Assembly: GCA_004134985.1 (NCBI GenBank)
Contig: REGQ01000007.1
Span: 62,001-126,000 of the forward strand
Direction of reading: 5' to 3'
Length of the DNA: 64,000 nucleotides
Origin: Paenibacillaceae bacterium
GTDB lineage: Bacteria > Bacillota > Bacilli > Paenibacillales > Paenibacillaceae
Translations under genes and position numbers: made by a program
In this document: piece after piece, positions 57,995 to 64,000 of the stretch
Numbering within the stretch: position 1 is the stretch's first letter
Layout of the letters: the number at the start of each line of letters is the position of its first letter
Notes under the pieces: generated by a model
Told to the model about the DNA's origin: nothing
Database searches by the model: none
The model's input: the letters and a program-made list of their open reading frames with translations, nothing else

Positions 57995-58897
57995 TCAATT
58001 CGGATCCTGCTGCCGCGAGGCAATGCCAGGGTCCGCTTGCTTCGTTTGTTTACGGTACTGCTCCGGAGTAATGCCGATGAGCCGTTTGAACATTCGGCTG
58101 AAATGGGCCAGATGCTTAAATCCGACGCGGAATCCGACCTCGGTAACCGAGAGCTGCGAATCAAGCAAAAATAAAATGCGTGCCTGATTGATGCGGCGGC
58201 GGTAGACGAACTCGAAGATCGTGACGCCGGTGACTTCCTTGAAAATTTTGGCCAAATAGGTTTTGCTGAGATGAATGTGCTGCTGCAGTGTCTCCAGGCT
58301 CAAGTCATCGGCATAGTGATTTTCCAGATAGGAAATCATCTCCTGCACAGTCTGTTCCTTGTCCGAAGGAAATTCCGGTCGGCTTCGCAATGGCTGCAGA
58401 CACTGCTCATATACAAAGTAAAGCAAATCCGCAAAGGCGAGCCGCATGCGGTTGTCGCCAATTCGGTCCTGGCGTTGCTGCTGCAAATGCATAAAGGCCA
58501 AAATACGTTCGGCTTCTTCCTTCACTTCGCCGCGGAGCCGCAGCCGATGATTTTTCAGTTCTTCGAACGGCTGAAGTACGTTAATCGTATGGGGCGGCGT
58601 CAGAAACGGCCGAAGCGCGTCAGGCTCAAAATGCACAATGGAGCGTATATAAGGAACGGAAGGATCGACTTTGGCGCAATGCAGAGTCATCCCGTACATA
58701 ATGATCAGGTCTCCTGGAGCCAGTACATATATTTTATCGCCAATCAGGTAGTTGCAGCGTCCTTCATGGAAATAGTAGACCTCATAATAGGAATGCGAGT
58801 GCAATACAGGTGTAATCGGGGCATCAGACCTGTAGGTATAATCGATCATCCCTTTGCGGTCAAAGGCGGTCGGCAGCAGAAACGGTTGCTGCTTCAA
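57995..58897 (-). CDS. AraC-family regulator of the uronate operon
   Basis: A 300-residue regulator: cupin-like ligand domain (about 25-100; HSHSYYEVYYFHEGRCNYLIGDK) and C-terminal double helix-turn-helix (about 190-285; LSLETLQQHIHLSKTYLAKIFKEVTG and SVTEVGFRVGFKHLAHFSRMFKRLIG). The start is TTG 58897 with GGGGAG nine bases upstream, partly within the end of the preceding gene. It lies inside the operon it probably controls, 4 nt after the isomerase gene. Confidence 0.85.
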   Translation of the reverse strand: MKQQPFLLPTAFDRKGMIDYTYRSDAPITPVLHSHSYYEVYYFHEGRCNYLIGDKIYVLAPGDLIIMYGMTLHCAKVDPSVPYIRSIVHFEPDALRPFLTPPHTINVLQPFEELKNHRLRLRGEVKEEAERILAFMHLQQQRQDRIGDNRMRLAFADLLYFVYEQCLQPLRSRPEFPSDKEQTVQEMISYLENHYADDLSLETLQQHIHLSKTYLAKIFKEVTGVTIFEFVYRRRINQARILFLLDSQLSVTEVGFRVGFKHLAHFSRMFKRLIGITPEQYRKQTKQADPGIASRQQDPN

Positions 58898-58901
58898 CCT
58901 G

Positions 58902-59777
58902 TTATTCTCCCCTGTGGAGCAGCTCTCTCATGTAATCGGCAAAGCTGTGAAGCATTGCTGCAGAATCCAATTCCCCGCTGAAATCCTCCACGCCAAGGAA
59001 ACCCTTGTAGCCTACCGCTTTCAGGTCGGCTATCACTTGGGGCCATGGCACGATACCGCCACGAATCCCAACCCATTTGGCCTGCCACTTTGTATCGCTG
59101 TCAGTGCCGGGTGCTTGATCGCTGCCTGCAGCAGGAAACCATCCGGCGTTTTTGACATGAACATGCGCGAGGTAAGGGCCGAGCAGTTCCATGCCCATCC
59201 GGTAGTTTTCGAATCCTTCGTGGATCATATTCCCTGGATCATACAGAACGCCAACCGTTTCTGGGTCGAAGCCTTCTATAAGCCGCAGTCCTGCTGACGG
59301 GCTGGCAGCAATGGTGCCGTGATGCAGTTCCACCAGTCCCTTGATGCCATACTGTCTGCATAACAGGCTTGCTCCTTGCAAGTAGTTTCTTCCTGCTTCA
59401 AGCAAGTCATTATAATGACGGCTTCGGTCATACGCCGGAACGCCCAGACGGATCATGGAGGCGCCAAGATGACGCGCAGCTTCCAGCACTTGCTCCGTCG
59501 CTTCCAGATCACCGACCGTAAGATAAGGGGTAACCCCGATGGCGGCAATGCCATGCTCGGCTGCTGCGCGCTTAAATGGCTCCAACCCGGCTGTACCGGC
59601 AGATGGGGCAATAGTGGCTAAATTGTTCCCCCAGAATGAATAGGGCTCATTCGCCAAGCTGGCAGGCGTCTCTTTATAGCGCCATTCCACACCATCGATG
59701 CCAGCGCTTTTGGCGGCTGCGCATAGTGCTTCGGGCGTTAAATCCGGCGTTGCTACTGTAAATACGGAAAGTTTCAT
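58902..59777 (-). CDS. Sugar phosphate isomerase/epimerase (xylose-isomerase-like TIM barrel)
   Basis: A 291-residue AP-endonuclease-2-type TIM barrel: MKLSVFTVATPDLTPEALCAAAKSAGIDGVEWR at the start, then GLVELHHGTIAASPSAGLRLIEGF, GVLYDPGNMIHEG and HVHVKNAG, with Glu, Asp and His residues at the usual metal positions. It may interconvert keto sugars or sugar acids, feeding the mannonate route. ATG 59777 follows GGGAGG. The specific reaction is not predictable. Confidence 0.83.
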   Translation of the reverse strand: MKLSVFTVATPDLTPEALCAAAKSAGIDGVEWRYKETPASLANEPYSFWGNNLATIAPSAGTAGLEPFKRAAAEHGIAAIGVTPYLTVGDLEATEQVLEAARHLGASMIRLGVPAYDRSRHYNDLLEAGRNYLQGASLLCRQYGIKGLVELHHGTIAASPSAGLRLIEGFDPETVGVLYDPGNMIHEGFENYRMGMELLGPYLAHVHVKNAGWFPAAGSDQAPGTDSDTKWQAKWVGIRGGIVPWPQVIADLKAVGYKGFLGVEDFSGELDSAAMLHSFADYMRELLHRGE

Positions 59778-59905
59778 CGAGCATGTCCTCCCTTGATCTG
59801 CGGTTCGTCCGCATATTGACATCAACCGGGTTCTTGTTCCATCATGCAGCGAACTGCCTCTAAATAAATTAGGAGGCAGCGCGCGGCATAATCATGAATT
59901 GGCTG

Positions 59906-60976
59906 TTATTCAACTCGTATTGCTTGGTCCTGTGCAAGCAGGCACAGTTCGGCCGCTTTGAAGGCATGCTCCTGTGTCATCGCATTTTCCGTACGGTTCA
60001 TTGAATCGAGAATCAACTCGCCGAAGTAAGGGAAGCCAACCTTGCCCGAAACATCGATGCGATGCTCGCCTTCGCCATTTACCAGGTACACTTGATTGCC
60101 TTCGCCGCGTGCAATATCAACATATTTGCGCAGTTCGATATAGCCTTCGGTACCCATCAGCAGTGTGCGGCCGTCTCCCCAGGTAGATAATCCGCTTGGG
60201 GTAAGCCAGTCAACCCGGAAGTAATGGGAAGCCCCGCTGCTGCCGAGCAAGGTGGCATCTCCGAAATCCTCCAGCTCAGGGTAGTTCTTGTTATTGTAAT
60301 TCGCTACTTTGCTATGCAGCACCTTTGCATCGTTGCTGCCGGTAAAATAAAGAAATTGCTCAATCTGATGGCTGCCGATATCACACAGAATGCCGCCGTA
60401 TTTGGCTTTTTGGAAAAACCAGTCAGGACGAGAAGGGGCATTGAGACGGTGAGGTCCGAGCCCAAGCACTTGCACGACGCGTCCGATTGCTCCATCATGC
60501 ACGAGCTGTCCAGCAAACACGGCGCTCTCGACGTGGAGCCGTTCACTATAGTAAACCGCATACTTCCGTCCCGTAGCCTGTGCAGCCGCCCGCGCTTCAG
60601 CCAACTGGTCAAGCGTCGTAAAAGGTGTTTTGTCCGTGAAATAATCTTTGCCATGCCGCATCACTTTTACCCCGAGCGGCCCGCGGTCAGATGGCACTGC
60701 GGCGGCGGCTACGAGCCGCACTTCCGGGTCCTGCAATATCTCCTGCTCAGAAGCGGCAACGGCGACGCCTGGATAAGTGTCGCAGAAGCTGCGGACTTTG
60801 GCGGGGTCCGGATCGTAGACCCATTTGAGCGTGCCGCCCGCTTCGATCAGACCGTTGCACATGCCGTACACATGCCCGTGATCAAGCGCCATCGCAGCAA
60901 ATGTAAATTCCCCGCGCTCAACAACGGGGCGAGGCTTGCCCTGCGGCGCATAATTCATTCCGTCCTGTTTGCTCAT
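59906..60976 (-). CDS. Gfo/Idh/MocA-family oxidoreductase
   Basis: A 356-residue NAD(P)-dependent sugar dehydrogenase-like protein. The usual EKP is replaced by DYFTDKTPF, retaining the Lys; GGILCDIGSHQIEQFLYFTG carries the Asp and His of the active site. It has an extra 25-residue N-terminus before FTFAAMALDHGHV, and the cofactor loop lacks the normal GxGxxG (ALDHGH instead), so cofactor binding may differ. It lies 15 nt after the second Gfo/Idh gene. Confidence 0.82.
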   Translation of the reverse strand: MSKQDGMNYAPQGKPRPVVERGEFTFAAMALDHGHVYGMCNGLIEAGGTLKWVYDPDPAKVRSFCDTYPGVAVAASEQEILQDPEVRLVAAAAVPSDRGPLGVKVMRHGKDYFTDKTPFTTLDQLAEARAAAQATGRKYAVYYSERLHVESAVFAGQLVHDGAIGRVVQVLGLGPHRLNAPSRPDWFFQKAKYGGILCDIGSHQIEQFLYFTGSNDAKVLHSKVANYNNKNYPELEDFGDATLLGSSGASHYFRVDWLTPSGLSTWGDGRTLLMGTEGYIELRKYVDIARGEGNQVYLVNGEGEHRIDVSGKVGFPYFGELILDSMNRTENAMTQEHAFKAAELCLLAQDQAIRVE

Positions 60977-60991
60977 CTATGCAGCCTCCAT

Positions 60992-62155
60992 TCAGTGGGT
61001 TCCTTTGGCATTAAGCGTCTGGTATTCGCCAGCTACTTTGTTCGTATTAGACTTGGCGATTTGCTCCTGCAGTTTGCTATAGAACAAGTCTTCATTAAGC
61101 GGGAATTGTACCCAGTCGTCGGTCCAGGTTGACAGAAGCATCGCATTGGACAAGGAAAGTCCTTTGATTCCCTCTTCTCCCGGAGCGAGCAGTGGTGTGC
61201 CATTCAGAATCGCTTGCGTCCAGTCGCGTGTAATTCCCAGGTGCTGCGATCCGCCACCATGGACAGGGACATCGCATTTCCAGCACTCAGGCTGGCCGAA
61301 ACCGCCTGTGAAGTTGCTGTTGAATTCAGACTCAGGCACACGCAGCCGCCAGAAAGTCAGCTTATCGTCTTCAACAACAATTTTGCCGCGGTCGCCTGAT
61401 ATTTCAAACCGGTTTGTGCCCGGTGTTTCAAAAGTGGATGTAACGAACAGGCCGGTTGCGCCATTTTCATATTCCACATAAGCGGTTACGTCATTTTCGA
61501 CTTCGATGTTGCGATGTTTGCCGAAAGAGCAAAACGCACGCATGCGCGTCGGCATCAAGCCGGTTGTCCACTGCCACAGGTCAAGCTGGTGAGGGTCCTG
61601 ATTGATCAGCACGCCGCCGCCTTCGCCAGCCCAGGTTGCGCGCCAGCCGCCGGAGTCGTAGTAGCTCTGTGAGCGGTACCAGCTTGTAATAATCCAGTTC
61701 GTCCGCCGAATTTCGCCAAGTTCCCCTGAAGAGATGAGATCGCGAAGTTTAGCGTAGAGCGGGTTCGTACGCTGGTTGTACATAATGCCGAAGACACGAT
61801 CGCTTGCTGCCGCCGCTTCATTCATTTCCCGAACCTGTGCGGTATAGACGCCTGCCGGCTTCTCAATCAGTACATGCAGACCATGTTTAAATGCTTCGAT
61901 TGCTTGCTCGGGATGGCTGTAATGCGGCGTGCAAATCAGCACCCCGTCGATTGCTCCCGAACTGAACATTTCGGTCGTATCTGTGAAACGAAGAACATCG
62001 TTTCCAAGCTCGGATTCCGCCCATGCAAGCCGCTCTGGCCGCGGATCGGAAACAGCCGCTAATACGGCTCCCTCTACTTCACCCTTAATCAAATACTGTA
62101 CATGCAAAGTTCCCATGTTGCCAAGTCCGACTACGCCGATTCTGACTTTCGCCAT
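60992..62155 (-). CDS. Gfo/Idh/MocA-family oxidoreductase
   Basis: A 387-residue dehydrogenase with a canonical nucleotide motif (VGVVGLGNMGTLHVQYL near 7), IEKPAGVYTAQV near 100 and active-site LINQDPHQLDLWQW near 185. Substrates of the family are inositols, glucosides and sugar acids. GGAAGG precedes the ATG. It is the first gene of the six-gene uronate-type operon; the 340-nt region upstream (62156-62495) holds the palindrome TGTAAGCTTACA (62384) and a cre-like TGAATCCGTTTACG (62282). Confidence 0.88.
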   Translation of the reverse strand: MAKVRIGVVGLGNMGTLHVQYLIKGEVEGAVLAAVSDPRPERLAWAESELGNDVLRFTDTTEMFSSGAIDGVLICTPHYSHPEQAIEAFKHGLHVLIEKPAGVYTAQVREMNEAAAASDRVFGIMYNQRTNPLYAKLRDLISSGELGEIRRTNWIITSWYRSQSYYDSGGWRATWAGEGGGVLINQDPHQLDLWQWTTGLMPTRMRAFCSFGKHRNIEVENDVTAYVEYENGATGLFVTSTFETPGTNRFEISGDRGKIVVEDDKLTFWRLRVPESEFNSNFTGGFGQPECWKCDVPVHGGGSQHLGITRDWTQAILNGTPLLAPGEEGIKGLSLSNAMLLSTWTDDWVQFPLNEDLFYSKLQEQIAKSNTNKVAGEYQTLNAKGTH

Positions 62156-62281
62156 ACGTTATCATCCTTCCATCGGGTATAAAATAGCAGCGCTTCTTAA
62201 TTGCTGTTGACCGTAGTGATATTGTTTTGTTATAAACCATCTTGTATTTCCTCGCGAAATGAGCGATTCACCCTGTAAAGG

Positions 62282-62395
62282 TGAATCCGTTTACGCTTGT
62301 ATTGTAACACTAATTAGGGATGAAAGCCTTTACCGTTGTTATCCGATGTTCCATGTGCGTTTGACTGTGAGTAAACAAAGAGGTGTAAGCTTACA
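62282..62395. promoter_or_regulatory. Possible control region of the uronate-type operon
   Basis: Contains TGAATCCGTTTACG (62282-62295; two mismatches to cre) and a perfect 12-bp palindrome TGTAAGCTTACA (62384-62395). I could not identify a convincing promoter. Roles are inferred from position only. Confidence 0.3.
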
Positions 62396-62495
62396 TGGAT
62401 GGAAGACATGACGAAAACCGCTGCCTCCTCCGCGGCAGCGGTCAGTCAATAAGTCAAGTTGCAAGATGAGAAAGTTTGAAGCCCTCGCTTATTCG

Positions 62496-62831
62496 TTACG
62501 GTTTGCGGGCTGCCATAATTTCTTTGATGATCTGCTGTTTGCGCTTGGAGACGGGGATGGCTTTGGACAGATCATGCTTTAGTCCAAAATAGATGTGATC
62601 GTTTTCAATAGAGAGGATTTTGTCCAGATTTACGTAGCAGTCAGGTTTAATCTGCATAAATCCGGGATTGGCAATCAGCTTGCTGAATTCGCCGGCAGCG
62701 ATTCTCTTTTTAATATTATAGTTTCTGCCATGGAAACTGATCAACCCGGGTGCACCAACATTGAAAAACAAAATATCGGTCTGAATGTCAAAGTCCTCAT
62801 ACACATTTCTTGTTTTCAATACAGTACTCAT
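62496..62831 (-). CDS. Stand-alone LytTR DNA-binding protein
   Basis: A 111-residue protein consisting of one LytTR domain (FHGRNYNIKKRIAAGEFSKLI, then GFMQIKPDCYVNLDKILSIENDHIYF and IPVSKRKQQIIKEIM) with a short N-terminal beta segment and no receiver domain or membrane helices. LytTR proteins bind direct-repeat promoter sites. ATG 62831 follows GGGGGAG at nine bases; the longer frame has no site. It is monocistronic. What signal it follows is not apparent, since no histidine kinase is nearby. Confidence 0.78.
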   Translation of the reverse strand: MSTVLKTRNVYEDFDIQTDILFFNVGAPGLISFHGRNYNIKKRIAAGEFSKLIANPGFMQIKPDCYVNLDKILSIENDHIYFGLKHDLSKAIPVSKRKQQIIKEIMAARKP

Positions 62832-63073
62832 CGTTAAAGCTCCCCCTTCATTAAATTTCAAATTTAATGTCAGCGCTTACATTGTAGCATGAATAGCGCA
62901 CAAAATAAACCTATTTTTAATGAACTTGTATGGTTTGCGGGAAAGGCGGGAACAGAAGGGCGGTTGCTCGCTTGCAGTGGCGTGCAGATGGTATGATAGA
63001 GCAAGAAAAGCGTTTACGATGATCGCGGCAAGGGTACATGTATATGATTATTCACTTGAGAGGGCGTGAGTAG

Positions 63074-64000
63074 ATGGCTCGCTGGCAGCGTGGATACGGA
63101 TACGGGATGGCGGTTGCCATTGTCCTTAGTGTTCTTGGTGAATTGGTATGGCTACCGGACCCGCTTCGGATCGGCGGGACGTTCTATTGGATCGATATGC
63201 TAGATATTATTATGCTGCTCCTGCTGCTTACTCCGTTCTTGTGGAGCTGGTCGGCATTGCGGGGCATTGTGGAGACGCGCAGCCAGCGTAACAGGGCCGC
63301 GGGGCGGTCGCGCTTCTACACCGGTCAGCGCGGTGCCTGTTTTTTCAGCGAAGTGCTGCTCAGGCTGTTCATTATTATGCTGGCGGCCGCATCCGCAGTG
63401 GTGCTGATTCGCATCACCGCATGGAAAGATCTGTCCTTGCCGCTGCTGATTAGTTTCGGAGGGCTTCTACTCGGCTGCTGGCTGCTGGCTGTGCTAGATA
63501 TTGCGCTTACCGAGCGAAGACAAGGGAGCAGGTGGCCATGGCGAGGCATTAGCGGCCTGATCGTTTCGGTTAGCGCCGCTGCGTTTTTATTTTGGCCGAC
63601 ATCTAATCTGGTCACCTACCCCGGCCTGACAGTCAACATGAACCATTATGCGACGGTGGAGGGAGGAGAAGTCCGTGGGGAAATATCCGGCGTGCTGGTG
63701 TTTGACCGCCCGGCTTTTCCGGCAGACTGGTTATATGCACGTCTATTTCCCAATTATACTTTCCGTCCCATTGAACGGCTTGGGATGTCGCTTGGCTCCT
63801 ACGAAAGTCTGGTGCGCAACATGAAGGCGGAAGCGGACGAACTGGGCAGCGCAGTCGCATTTCATACGGCTGGAATTGGACAAGGGGCAACCTCGCACGG
63901 CGCTCAGGTGCTGAATGTGGAAATCAATGGGCCGGCTTACAGAGTGCTGCGCCCAGGCGATGTAATCATCGGCGTGAACGGTCAGGAAGTGTCCTCGACG
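63074..64000 (+). CDS. Membrane protein with PDZ domain, 5' part
   Basis: The frame is open for 309 codons to the window edge. It has an N-terminal membrane region with four hydrophobic segments (about 11-30, 41-58, 90-112 and 119-140, with another near 158-175), then an outside domain and the start of a PDZ domain (INGPAYRVLRPGDVIIGVNGQEVSS). GAGAGGG lies about ten bases before the ATG. PDZ domains after membrane segments are typical of envelope proteases or protease regulators, but no protease motif is reached before the end. Confidence 0.72.
   Translation, partial: MARWQRGYGYGMAVAIVLSVLGELVWLPDPLRIGGTFYWIDMLDIIMLLLLLTPFLWSWSALRGIVETRSQRNRAAGRSRFYTGQRGACFFSEVLLRLFIIMLAAASAVVLIRITAWKDLSLPLLISFGGLLLGCWLLAVLDIALTERRQGSRWPWRGISGLIVSVSAAAFLFWPTSNLVTYPGLTVNMNHYATVEGGEVRGEISGVLVFDRPAFPADWLYARLFPNYTFRPIERLGMSLGSYESLVRNMKAEADELGSAVAFHTAGIGQGATSHGAQVLNVEINGPAYRVLRPGDVIIGVNGQEVSST

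Overview
The window looks like a stretch of chromosome from a Paenibacillus-type bacterium (Firmicutes, Paenibacillaceae). Base composition is close to balanced. Strong AGGAGG-type ribosome binding sites and many TTG and GTG starts fit. So do CcpA-type cre boxes, LplABC transporters paired with a membrane AraC regulator, HPr kinase, PucR and YdjO. No rRNA, tRNA, CRISPR array or phage genes were found. The genus is an inference from gene content; no marker gene settles it.

Layout. 1-2.7 kb: 3' end of a PxpC-type 5-oxoprolinase subunit, an FMN azoreductase behind a perfect TACT-N7-AGTA operator, a small helix-turn-helix protein and a thioredoxin-like protein overlapping pucR. 2.7-19.2 kb: a catabolic island with a PucR regulator, a NitT/TauT-type ABC transporter whose genes are split by an FAD oxidase and a cytosine-deaminase-like amidohydrolase, then CocE hydrolase, cupin, creatininase-family protein, amidase, gamma-glutamyltransferase, isochorismatase-family hydrolase and fumarylacetoacetate-hydrolase-family protein. 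Together these look like import and stepwise opening of an N-containing ring or amide compound of unknown identity. 19.2-22.4 kb: a secreted coiled-coil protein behind a leader terminator, and a DUF4097 protein. 22.5-27.7 kb: a ribose-type ABC transporter plus aldehyde dehydrogenase under a cre site. 27.8-30.4 kb: MgtC, a cyclophilin lipoprotein and a nitroreductase. 30.5-38.7 kb: an oligogalacturonate-lyase-like propeller protein with a divergent AraC regulator, then an LplABC transporter led by a YesS-type regulator. 39.0-42.0 kb: a prenyltransferase of the decaprenyl-phosphate phosphoribosyltransferase type, two small ArnE/ArnF-like membrane proteins and a polytopic membrane protein. 43.4-45.9 kb: ddl-murF. 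46.0-50.3 kb: a degenerate J-domain protein, an orphan IS1595-type zinc-ribbon protein, a divergent HPr kinase, ydjO and an IF-3 paralogue. 50.6-55.4 kb: a galactosamine/tagatose operon. 56.0-62.2 kb: a hexuronate operon (uxuA, SDR, AraC, isomerase, two Gfo/Idh/MocA oxidoreductases). 62.5-64 kb: a solo LytTR protein and a truncated PDZ membrane protein.

The most unusual signal is a family of three dispersed elements, each exactly 113 bp, with 16-bp inverted termini (GTATACCCTATCTCAG) around an 81-bp interior that is unrelated between copies. One copy sits next to a tandem amplification of its left end that runs into the 3' end of pucR. Another lies about 150 bp upstream of the zinc-ribbon gene, an arrangement resembling REP/RAYT pairs. 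Several 3' gene ends also carry different private tandem repeats of 28, 38-41, 40 and 43 bp.
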